Below, in pieces: positions 27,048 through 34,980 of a DNA stretch of 64,000 nt. The notes beneath the pieces were generated by a model. It was not told the origin of the DNA. It saw only the letters and a program-made list of their open reading frames with translations, and did no database searches. Every line of letters begins with the position of its first letter. Positions within the stretch are counted from its first letter, which is position 1. The stretch is from contig NZ_JBELAU010000008.1 in assembly GCF_040253585.1 (NCBI RefSeq), forward strand, positions 305,981-369,980. Reading direction: 5' to 3'. This DNA comes from Emticicia sp040253585. GTDB taxonomy: Bacteria > Bacteroidota > Bacteroidia > Cytophagales > Spirosomataceae. The translations under genes were made by a program, and so were the position numbers.

Positions 27048-27051
27048 GTTT

Positions 27052-28671
27052 TTATAAAGCCTTAAAAATCTTATAACTAAACACCGATTTCCCTTCTAAT
27101 CTGACTATATAAATACCCGTAGAAAATGTACTAATATCAATCATTTGCTCTTCATTTGTGATATTTTCATGCAAAAGTTGTCTTCCGTAAAAATCATAAA
27201 TCCTTACATTTTCAATATCTAAAGAATTGATTATTAATTGATTACTTGTATTATCCAAAAATACAACTGGTTGGTTTGGGATGTTTTCTTCTTCCGTAGG
27301 CGTTAGCAAAATATAGGCAGGCTCAGAGGTCATATTATTTATGCCATTCTGCCTTACTCTATAATATAGACCCGATATGTATTCTTTTTTTAAAGGTAAT
27401 GCAAATTGGTACTTGAATTTCTCGCTCGATTTAATTTCGGCCACTTTGTTCCACGTTTGGGCATTATTTTCGCTGTATTCGACGGTAAAATAGTCACCCA
27501 ATTTATCATAATTTGTTCGGCAAATAAACTCTAAACTATCATTCTGAATATCCCAGTTCAAGGAGATTTCGGGGCATACTTTTAGCCATTTATTCGTATC
27601 CAAAATATCTAAAACAGCATTGATTTCGGCCTTACTCTTTAAACTAAAATTATACCCACGCCCTTCATAAAGTGGAGCCATTATAGAGCCATCATCGTGT
27701 GATGCTCCAAAAACATGGCCTAATTCATGAGCCATAATCCATACTAACTTTTCTTTATCCAGAAAACCTTTCACGATAGCTTGCCCTAAGTCAGATTCTT
27801 TTGGGCTACTTCCCCCTCTACCATAAATATAAGGCGATTCGTAGTCCGCACCTGTTATTATCATCGTAATGAGTAACTTACTATTTTGCCACTCCAAAGG
27901 CTTTTTTATAGCGGTTGACGCATAAGTAATGATTTGCCCCAAATTGATTTTTTTATCATCTTCTGGCCAAAGCGACATTCCTGTTTTATCAAAAATCATT
28001 TGTCCGAGAACCTTAAACTTAATTCGGGCATTAAACGCATACGGGGCATAAAGCTCCTGTACGGCAGCTATTTGTAGTAAATTATCAGCCTCTAATTTAG
28101 CCCTACCATTTTCAATACCTTCATAACGTTGGTATTGAGCATAATCTACAATAAACCCAATCGGAAACTCAACGCAGCCACTCGCAGTGTTTGTCTTGAG
28201 ATTTGCCAAACCTATCTTTGAAGGTAAATCCATATCAATTTGTTCACTTAATTGTGACTCAATCACCGTGTTTTTCTTGTAAATAGAAATGCCTTTTTCT
28301 GCTTTTTCAAGGCTACTCAGATGACCATTTTCGAGCATCAACAAACTATAAAATTGCTTATTGATAGTAGCCATAAAATACTTAGTTGTTTGCGAACAAT
28401 CTACAAATATCTCAACATCGCTTAAAACTTCTCCTTCTGTATAAATAACACTTTTATAATTTTTTATCGGACTTTCCGTAAGCGATAAATTGATTTTTAT
28501 ATCGCCTAATTGAATAATGGTTTTTCCAATAAAGTTCTCTCCATCCTGTTCAATTTGGCCAAATTCTTGATTTTTGCTATCAATTTGAGTCTTATTCGCC
28601 TTAAAACGAATCATTGTTTGTGCAAATACTGGATTCGAGATAATAAGTATAAATACTAATAGCTTTTTCAT
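27052..28671 (-). CDS. Secreted metzincin metallopeptidase with type IX secretion tail
   Basis: About 539 residues. ATG 28671 opens a signal peptide (MKKLLVFILIISNPVFAQ). The zinc site HELGHVFGASHD fits the HExxHxxGxxHD metzincin pattern of reprolysin-like peptidases (about residues 315-326), followed by the Met of DGSIMAP. A fibronectin-like segment (YFTVEYSENNAQTWNKVAEI) precedes the C-terminal sorting domain (VRIYDFYGRQLLHENITNEE, STGIYIVRLEGKSVFSYKIF), typical of proteins exported by the type IX system. Secreted or surface protease. Its 3' end directly touches the GH105 fragment, so the rearrangement stopped at its stop codon. Confidence 0.88.
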   Translation of the reverse strand: MKKLLVFILIISNPVFAQTMIRFKANKTQIDSKNQEFGQIEQDGENFIGKTIIQLGDIKINLSLTESPIKNYKSVIYTEGEVLSDVEIFVDCSQTTKYFMATINKQFYSLLMLENGHLSSLEKAEKGISIYKKNTVIESQLSEQIDMDLPSKIGLANLKTNTASGCVEFPIGFIVDYAQYQRYEGIENGRAKLEADNLLQIAAVQELYAPYAFNARIKFKVLGQMIFDKTGMSLWPEDDKKINLGQIITYASTAIKKPLEWQNSKLLITMIITGADYESPYIYGRGGSSPKESDLGQAIVKGFLDKEKLVWIMAHELGHVFGASHDDGSIMAPLYEGRGYNFSLKSKAEINAVLDILDTNKWLKVCPEISLNWDIQNDSLEFICRTNYDKLGDYFTVEYSENNAQTWNKVAEIKSSEKFKYQFALPLKKEYISGLYYRVRQNGINNMTSEPAYILLTPTEEENIPNQPVVFLDNTSNQLIINSLDIENVRIYDFYGRQLLHENITNEEQMIDISTFSTGIYIVRLEGKSVFSYKIFKAL

Positions 28672-28900
28672 ATTTTTATTAATTTGAAATAGATACTCTC
28701 TCATTGTGATAAGTCTTAATGAACATCATCTACTATAAAAATAGAATATTTGACTACTCAATCGACGGGAAATAACAAAAACAGCACAGTTGGTAATTTT
28801 CTTTGTCAAAATAGTATTAAAAAAAGAAACATTATAGTAAAATAAATAAAATAAACTCAATAGTTTTGTTAATTGAAATTAATGTATTTTTAAATAAAGG

Positions 28901-30301
28901 ATGAAGACGTTTTTAGACGAAGATTTTCTGTTACAAACCAAGACCGCACGCACTCTCTACCATGAGTATGCGAAAGATATGCCCATCATTGATTACCACA
29001 ATCACTTGCCGCCTGATCAAATTTTGGGCGATAAAATATTTGGTAACATCACGCAAGTTTGGCTTTACGGCGACCACTACAAATGGAGAGCCATGCGAAC
29101 TAACGGCATCAACGAAAAATTTTGTACGGGCGATGCCACTGACTACGAAAAATTTGAAAAATGGGCAGAAACTGTGCCTTATACATTAAGAAATCCGTTG
29201 TATCACTGGACACACTTGGAACTTCAACGCTATTTTGGTATTCACGAAGTTTTAAATCCAGCCACTTCACAGAAAATCTATGATGATTGCACGGCAAAAA
29301 TTCAAACGCCCGAATATTCGGTAAGAAATCTATTGGGTAAAATGAATGTTGAGGTGGTTTGCACAACTGATGACCCACTCGATAGCCTTGAGTATCACCA
29401 AGCCTACCACAAAGATGCGACGGCAAAAGTTAAGATGTTGCCAGCGTTTCGCCCTGATAAATTTATCTTGATTGAAAACCCGAATTTTGCTACTTACGTA
29501 CAAAAACTCGGTACAATCGTTAATTTTGAAATCAATACTTACGAAGATTTATTAAAAGCACTTCGTACACGTGCCGATTTCTTTGCAAGCAATGGCTGCC
29601 AACTCTGCGACCACGGTTTGGAGCAACTCTACGCCGCTGATTTCACGCCTGAGCAAGCCAATGCAGCATTCCAAAAAGCGATTTCTGGTAAAACCCTAAG
29701 TTCGGAAGAAGCCTTGATTTTCAAATCAGCCATTTTGCACGCTTTGGGCGTAATGTACCACGAATTGGGTTGGACACAGCAATTTCACCTCGGAGCCTTA
29801 CGCAATAATAATACTCGTGCCTTGAGAGTTTTGGGGCCAGATACAGGCTGGGATTCAATCGGAGATTACTCGCAAGCCATTGCTCTTTCTAAGTTTTTAG
29901 GTCGTTTGGACGAATATAATCAATTGGCCAAAACTATTATTTATAACTTAAATCCAGCCGATAACGAAATCATCGCTACCATGATTGGTAATTTCAACGA
30001 TGGTTCGATTGCAGGAAAAGTGCAGTTTGGCTCAGGCTGGTGGTTCCTCGACCAAAAAGATGGCATGGAAAAACAAATCAACGCTCTTTCAAACATGGGC
30101 TTATTGAGCCGTTTCATCGGAATGTTGACTGATTCGAGAAGTTTCTTGTCATTCCCCCGTCACGAATATTTCCGTCGTATCTTGTGTAATATTCTTGGAA
30201 ACGACATCGAAAATGGTGAAATTCCGAACGATATTAAATGGACTGGTCAAATCGTGCAAAATATTTGCTATAACAACGCAAAAGAGTATTTTGGATTTTA
30301 A
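28901..30301 (+). CDS. uxaC: Glucuronate isomerase (uronate isomerase)
   Basis: Converts D-glucuronate to fructuronate and D-galacturonate to tagaturonate, first step of hexuronate catabolism; cytoplasmic. 466 residues, normal length. Amidohydrolase-fold landmarks: MPIIDYHNHLPP (metal His pair), VWLYGDHYKWRAMRTNGI, VVCTTDDPLDSLEYH and the C-terminal SRSFLSFPRHEYFRRILCNI. Followed by a hexuronate-type MFS transporter, consistent with import and isomerisation of uronates released by the GH105 enzymes. A possible -7 element TAGTTTTG is at 28861-28868, without a clear -33. Confidence 0.96.
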   Translation: MKTFLDEDFLLQTKTARTLYHEYAKDMPIIDYHNHLPPDQILGDKIFGNITQVWLYGDHYKWRAMRTNGINEKFCTGDATDYEKFEKWAETVPYTLRNPLYHWTHLELQRYFGIHEVLNPATSQKIYDDCTAKIQTPEYSVRNLLGKMNVEVVCTTDDPLDSLEYHQAYHKDATAKVKMLPAFRPDKFILIENPNFATYVQKLGTIVNFEINTYEDLLKALRTRADFFASNGCQLCDHGLEQLYAADFTPEQANAAFQKAISGKTLSSEEALIFKSAILHALGVMYHELGWTQQFHLGALRNNNTRALRVLGPDTGWDSIGDYSQAIALSKFLGRLDEYNQLAKTIIYNLNPADNEIIATMIGNFNDGSIAGKVQFGSGWWFLDQKDGMEKQINALSNMGLLSRFIGMLTDSRSFLSFPRHEYFRRILCNILGNDIENGEIPNDIKWTGQIVQNICYNNAKEYFGF

Positions 30302-30429
30302 ACACTGGCTTTTAGCGATTAGCACTTAGCTTTTAGCTAAGGAATTGAGTATAATTAAGTATCTTTTTTAAGGCTAAAAGCTAATTGCTAAAAGCTAACA
30401 GCAAAGATTATTCAACCCTAAAATAAATT
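30302..30429. repeat. Inverted repeat built of GCTAAAAGCTAA words
   Basis: Left arm TTTTAGCGATTAGCACTTAG then CTTTTAGC; right arm GCTAAAAGCTAATTGCTAAA then AGCTAACAGC, separated by about 45 bp. It fills the gap between uxaC and the transporter. Confidence 0.65.
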
Positions 30430-31722
30430 ATGGAAAAAATCGGGAAGTACCGCTGGACCATCTGTGCTCTGGTGTTTTTTGCAACAACAGTCAATTACCT
30501 CGACCGACAGGTAATTAGCTTGTTAAAATCTGTTCTCACAACAGAACTCAAATGGGATGACGGCGACTACGCCAACATCGAAATTACTTTCAAAATATTT
30601 TATTCATTCGGTATGCTCATTGCGGGCAGTATCGTTGATAAACTCGGGACAAAAAAGGGATACGCTTGGGCAACTGGACTTTGGAGTTTGGCAGCAGTCG
30701 GACACGCATTTGCAAACTCGGCGTTTGGGTTTATGATTGCTCGTGCGGGTTTAGGTCTTACTGAGGCAGGTAATTTTCCTGCGGCTATCAAATCTACGGC
30801 CGAATGGTTCCCTAAAAAAGAGCGTGCATTGGCCACTGGTATTTTCAATTCGGGAACAAACATTGGAGCAATCGTAGCTCCGTTAACTGTTCCTGCCATT
30901 GCAGTAGTTTGGGGTTGGCAGTGGGCTTTTATCATTACGGGCGTAATTGGCTTCATTTGGTTGGTTTTGTGGCAAGTTTATTATACTTCTCCGAAAGATT
31001 CTAAGAAACTAACAAAAGCAGAATACGATTATATTCACTCAGATAAAGAGGAAGAAGAAAATATCAAAAACGAAGAAAAAGTGCCTTGGATTAAGCTTTT
31101 GGGCTTCCGCCAGACTTGGGCTTTTGCTTTGGGTAAATTCCTCAGCGACCCCGTTTGGTGGTTTTATCTTTTCTGGTTGCCCGATTTCCTACAAAGCCAA
31201 TACAAACTTTCACTCATTGAAATTTCGGTTCCGGTGGCGGTAGTTTATATCATTTCTACCGTTGGAAGTATCGGTGGTGGATATTTGCCAATGGCTCTTA
31301 TCAACCGTGGGATGCCAGTATTCAAAGCTCGCAAAACTTCGATGTTTATCTTTGCCCTATTCGTAATTCCAGTAATTTTCTCACAAATGGCTGGACGAGT
31401 AAATATGTGGTTGGCAGTTTTTGTGATTGGCATCGCAGCATCGGCTCACCAAGCTTGGAGTGCAAATATTTTCACAACCGTATCAGATATGTTCCCTAAA
31501 AAAGCAACAGGTTCGGTAGTTGGTATCGGAGGAATGGCTGGTGGTTTGGGCGGTATTTTGCTCACTTGGGCTGTACAAAAAAATATGTTTGTGTACTACC
31601 GTAGTATCAACCAAATCGAAACAGCATATTATATCATGTTTGCGATTTGTGCAGGAGCATATCTTTTGGCATGGCTCATTATGCATCTTTTAGTACCACG
31701 CATGAATAAAGTTGATATTTAA
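30430..31722 (+). CDS. MFS transporter, hexuronate (ExuT-like) anion:cation symporter family
   Basis: 430 residues with 12 predicted membrane segments. Start MEKIGKYRWTICALVFFATT then VNYLDRQVISLL is typical of ACS-family hexuronate transporters (ExuT/GudP). The family loop motif is seen in GSIVDKLGTKKGYAWATGLW, and NFPAAIKSTAEWFPKKERAL matches the signature after helix 4. Placed right after uxaC, it most likely imports galacturonate or glucuronate across the inner membrane; the exact sugar acid is inferred. Confidence 0.9.
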   Translation: MEKIGKYRWTICALVFFATTVNYLDRQVISLLKSVLTTELKWDDGDYANIEITFKIFYSFGMLIAGSIVDKLGTKKGYAWATGLWSLAAVGHAFANSAFGFMIARAGLGLTEAGNFPAAIKSTAEWFPKKERALATGIFNSGTNIGAIVAPLTVPAIAVVWGWQWAFIITGVIGFIWLVLWQVYYTSPKDSKKLTKAEYDYIHSDKEEEENIKNEEKVPWIKLLGFRQTWAFALGKFLSDPVWWFYLFWLPDFLQSQYKLSLIEISVPVAVVYIISTVGSIGGGYLPMALINRGMPVFKARKTSMFIFALFVIPVIFSQMAGRVNMWLAVFVIGIAASAHQAWSANIFTTVSDMFPKKATGSVVGIGGMAGGLGGILLTWAVQKNMFVYYRSINQIETAYYIMFAICAGAYLLAWLIMHLLVPRMNKVDI

Positions 31723-31772
31723 TTAGTCGATCGTCAACAGACTACGGTCGATAGTTTTAAAACATTTATCAA
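31723..31772. repeat. TAGTCGATCGTC-family repeat
   Basis: TTAGTCGATCGTCAACAGAC then TACGGTCGATAGTTTT. Third member of the family seen at 2306-2397 and 12096-12130, again between a stop codon and the next start. Confidence 0.6.
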
Positions 31773-32207
31773 ATGAAAAAAATATTAATAGTAGCTTTAT
31801 CGCTCATGTTTGGGCAAATGGCTTTGGCACAAAGTACTCAAGAAGTAATCGAAAATCTTGAACGCAAACGCTTTGCAGCTCAAGTTTCAAAGGATTTTGA
31901 TTTTTTGGAGAAAGTCTTTGCCGATGATTTGGTTTACACGCACTCAAGTGGAAAACAAGACGATAAGCAAGCCTATATTCAATCTATCAAAGACGGTAAA
32001 AGTGTGTATGATAAAATTGAAGTTCAGGAACTTAACGTTAGAGTATATGGTAAAGCGGCAGTTGTCGTTGGAAAAGTTGCTATTACACAGGGTATCGCAA
32101 GTGGAAAACCAACTATTTTACCCTTAAAATATACCGTTGTTTATAACCAAAACGGCAAAAAAGGCTGGCAGTTAAACACTTGGCAGTCGTTGAAACTTGC
32201 TAATTGA
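31773..32207 (+). CDS. Secreted NTF2-like protein, DUF4440
   Basis: 144 residues. Signal peptide MKKILIVALSLMFGQMALAQ. The body is DUF4440-like: KRFAAQVSKDFDFLEKVFAD, DDLVYTHSSGKQDDKQAYIQ, VRVYGKAAVVVGKVAITQGI, then GWQLNTWQSLKLAN. Periplasmic. Related to the NTF2-like genes at 19448-20713. No catalytic role can be assigned. It sits between the uronate transporter and a serine hydrolase. Confidence 0.82.
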   Translation: MKKILIVALSLMFGQMALAQSTQEVIENLERKRFAAQVSKDFDFLEKVFADDLVYTHSSGKQDDKQAYIQSIKDGKSVYDKIEVQELNVRVYGKAAVVVGKVAITQGIASGKPTILPLKYTVVYNQNGKKGWQLNTWQSLKLAN

Positions 32208-32215
32208 TGCGGAAT

Positions 32216-32312
32216 TAGACAAGAGAAATTATCGGTTCGCCGAAGCGGACAAAAGACAAGAGATATTAGATTATAAAATCTTTTATCTCTTGTCTTTTGT
32301 CTTCTACTCTAT
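32216..32312 (+). terminator. Long hairpin of the GACAAAAGACAAGAGA word family
   Basis: GACAAAAGACAAGAGATA (32248-32265) and TATCTCTTGTCTTTTGTC (32284-32301) form a perfect 18-bp stem. It may terminate transcription, but the same words recur at 62286-62375, so it is also a dispersed repeat. Confidence 0.6.
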
Positions 32313-32347
32313 TTTTGTAAAAACAAAACCCTGAATGAAATTCCTCT

Positions 32348-33622
32348 ATGAAAAATTTATCTATTCTCCTTTCCTTCATATTTTTATTTCTCATTACAGG
32401 AATAAAAGCCCAAGTCCCTCAAAACCTCACAACCGCCAAAACACCCGAAGAAGTTGGGTTTTCGAGCGAGCGTTTGAAGCGTCTGGATGCACATTTTCAA
32501 GAAGTAATTGACAAAGGAATTGCCCCAAATATTGTTACGCTTATAGCAAAAAAAGGAAAAATTGTTCACTATAAAGCATTCGGATATAGCAATCTTGAGT
32601 CAAAAACGCCACTCAAAAAAGATGATATTTTCAGAATTGCTTCACAATCAAAACTTATTACTACGGTTGGGCTTTTAATGCTTTTTGAAGAAGGAAAATT
32701 CTTTCTCGACGAACCAATCTCAAAATATATTCCTGCTTTCAAAAATCCGAGAGTTTTGGTAAGTTATGACGAAAAGGACAGAAGTAAATATATCACTCGT
32801 CCTGCCAAATCTGAAATCACGATTCGGCAACTAATGAGCCATTCGGCAGGAATTCCGTACGAACACGCTTTGCAAGATTTGCCTGAATTCCAAGTGCCAT
32901 TTTTCTGCTCAACAGATAAAGATATTCTGAAAGATGTAGTAGATAAAATTGCGGCTCGCCCACTCATCGCCGACCCAGGTACACAATTCGTTTATGGACT
33001 AAACACCGATGTACTCGGCCGATTGATTGAGGTACTTTCGGGAATGTCGTTTGATGAATATTTACGCAAAAAAGTACTCGACCCACTCGGCATGAACGAT
33101 ACATATTTTTATTTGCCCGATGCCAAGGCTTCACGCTTAGTAGAACTTTACTCGAAAGGAAACATAAACGACAAATTAAGTCTTCACGCCAACGAAACTT
33201 ACCGAAAATATGCCATTTCTGGCGAAAGAAGCTATTTTTCGGGTGGAGCTGGTCTATTGAGTACGGTTGAAGATTATGCCAAAATATGCCAATTTATTCT
33301 CAATAAAGGCGAATTTAACGGTAAAAGATTATTAGCTCGCTCAACGGTAGAAATCATGGGCAGAAATCAAATTGGTGAAAGCTTTGTATGGGACAGACAA
33401 GATAAATTTGGTTTGGGGCTGCAAATCATAACTCCCGAGTCACACTACGGTGATAACGCCACAGCTGGTTCGCTTACTTGGGGGGGAATGTACTGCTCAG
33501 AATACACCATCGACCCAAAAGAAGAAACAATAATGTTGGTCTTTACAAATGTGCATCCTTACGCCCACTATTCTGAAATCGTTCGTAAATTCAGAGTTTT
33601 GGTTTATCAGTCGATGCTTTGA
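32348..33622 (+). CDS. Serine hydrolase, class C beta-lactamase/esterase family
   Basis: 424 residues with a signal peptide (ending near GIKAQ). Beta-lactamase-like fold: nucleophile motif S99-Q-S-K102 in FRIASQSKLITTVGLL, YGLN (Tyr-x-Asn type) in FVYGLNTDVLGRLIEVLSG, and a late WGGMYCSEYTIDP region near the third motif position. Family members are esterases, D-aminopeptidases or D-Ala carboxypeptidases; true antibiotic hydrolysis is unlikely without further evidence. Periplasmic. It is separated from the NTF2-like gene by a strong hairpin, so it is transcribed separately. Confidence 0.88.
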   Translation: MKNLSILLSFIFLFLITGIKAQVPQNLTTAKTPEEVGFSSERLKRLDAHFQEVIDKGIAPNIVTLIAKKGKIVHYKAFGYSNLESKTPLKKDDIFRIASQSKLITTVGLLMLFEEGKFFLDEPISKYIPAFKNPRVLVSYDEKDRSKYITRPAKSEITIRQLMSHSAGIPYEHALQDLPEFQVPFFCSTDKDILKDVVDKIAARPLIADPGTQFVYGLNTDVLGRLIEVLSGMSFDEYLRKKVLDPLGMNDTYFYLPDAKASRLVELYSKGNINDKLSLHANETYRKYAISGERSYFSGGAGLLSTVEDYAKICQFILNKGEFNGKRLLARSTVEIMGRNQIGESFVWDRQDKFGLGLQIITPESHYGDNATAGSLTWGGMYCSEYTIDPKEETIMLVFTNVHPYAHYSEIVRKFRVLVYQSML

Positions 33623-33833
33623 AAATGTTGTTAATGGTTAAAATTGTTGCAGATGGTTGTTTTTATTAAGAAAAAAAGCTTTAACAATATGTAACGATTT
33701 GCAACTAAAACAACATTTCAGCCCTTTGGCAAAATAACTAAACTAATATTTTACGCAAACTTTTCAGGCGATAATCTTTCTTTAATACAATATTCTACCG
33801 AATTTTACGGCTCGAAAAAATAACAATAAAATA

Positions 33834-34718
33834 ATGGAACATCCATTGATGGGCGTAGGTGTCGCTCTAATTACACCATTTGACCAAAACCACGAAATTG
33901 ATTACGATGGTTTGCGTCGTTTGCTCGAAACTACGAGCGAAGGAGGCGTAGATTACTTCGTTGTGCAAGGTACAACGGGCGAAACCTCAACCACAACTGC
34001 TCAAGAAAAGGCAGATTTACTGAAATTTGTAAAAGAAAATAATCCAAAGAAGCTCCCAATTGTTTATGGTTTGGGGGGAAATAATACAAAAGTAGTTCTC
34101 GAAACCATCAAAAACACTGATTTAAGTGGGGTTTCGGCTATTTTATCAGTTTGTCCTTACTACAATAAGCCATCACAAGCGGGCTTGATTGCTCACTTTA
34201 CTGCTATTGCCGATGCTTCGCCAGTGCCAGTTTTATTGTATAATGTTCCTGGGCGTACGGTTACACAAATTCAAATCCCGACAGTTTTAGAATTGGCCAA
34301 GCACCCAAATATTATTGGTATCAAAGATGCAAGTAGCATCGAAAATGCGATTGAATTAACGAAACGTTGTCCAGCCGATTTCTTATTGCTTTCGGGCGAT
34401 GACAACCTCGTGACAACTTCAATCAGCATGGGCTTTAGTGGTGTTATCTCGGTAATTGCTAATGCTTTCCCGAAAGAATTTGGAGAACTAACTTGGGCAG
34501 CTTTAAAAGGAGATTTTGATAAAGCAGCAGAAATTCAACAAAGATTCGTTGATTTTGATACACTATTGTATGTAGAATCAAATCCTGTTGGTATCAAAAA
34601 GTGTTGCGAGATAAAAGGCATTTGTAGTTCAGAAGTCCGTTTGCCTTTAGTAAAAGCCTCTGACGAACTGGGAGTAAAACTCGAAAAAGCGATGCTTGCC
34701 GAAGGTTTTTGGAAATAA
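33834..34718 (+). CDS. dapA: 4-hydroxy-tetrahydrodipicolinate synthase
   Basis: Condenses pyruvate with aspartate semialdehyde, first committed step of lysine and diaminopimelate synthesis. 294 residues. Active-site pattern complete: GTTGET (46-51), CPYYNKP, Tyr136 and Arg141 in YNVPGRT, and the Schiff-base Lys164 in IIGIKDASS. The Arg in YNVPGRT favours DapA over related sugar-acid aldolases, despite the uronate genes nearby. Followed by a terminator. Confidence 0.94.
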   Translation: MEHPLMGVGVALITPFDQNHEIDYDGLRRLLETTSEGGVDYFVVQGTTGETSTTTAQEKADLLKFVKENNPKKLPIVYGLGGNNTKVVLETIKNTDLSGVSAILSVCPYYNKPSQAGLIAHFTAIADASPVPVLLYNVPGRTVTQIQIPTVLELAKHPNIIGIKDASSIENAIELTKRCPADFLLLSGDDNLVTTSISMGFSGVISVIANAFPKEFGELTWAALKGDFDKAAEIQQRFVDFDTLLYVESNPVGIKKCCEIKGICSSEVRLPLVKASDELGVKLEKAMLAEGFWK

Positions 34719-34745
34719 TAAAAAAATAAAAAGTACTTTTTCAAG

Positions 34746-34780
34746 AAAATCTGTAAGTTATCTTTTACAGATTTTTTTTT
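34746..34780 (+). terminator. Rho-independent terminator after dapA
   Basis: AAAATCTGTAA (34746-34756) pairs with TTACAGATTTT (34765-34775), 8-nt loop, followed by a T-run. Confidence 0.85.
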
Positions 34781-34980
34781 GCCCCAATATTTCACTAAAA
34801 TCAGTGTTATTTTTCGCTAAAAAATACCATTTCAAAGCTATTATCCATGACTTTATCAGTTAAACATTGCCATTTTGTCTAAATTATTTGCTTCGCAATA
34901 TAGTTTTAATACAATTTTAATATACATTTGTTACTTATTTTAATTCAAATATTACTTAATCACTTCAAACTAAGAACTTT

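Noticed and set aside
26867..27076. Short plus-strand frame starting in the LuxR remnant and running through the GH105 piece
   Set aside because: It is an artefact of the junction: the protein matches only the middle of the GH105 enzyme and ends in the antisense of the protease tail.
32348..33622. True antibiotic beta-lactamase
   Set aside because: Only the general serine beta-lactamase fold motifs are seen; most such proteins in Bacteroidetes are esterases or peptidases.
33749..33762. TTTTACGCAAAC before dapA as a second LacI-type site like that at 11642-11655
   Set aside because: Only one half-site matches and the other side has no palindromic partner.
33834..34718. Sugar-acid aldolase (uronate pathway) instead of DapA
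   Set aside because: The YNVPGRT arginine and GTTGET motif fit DapA; the uronate neighbours alone do not outweigh this.
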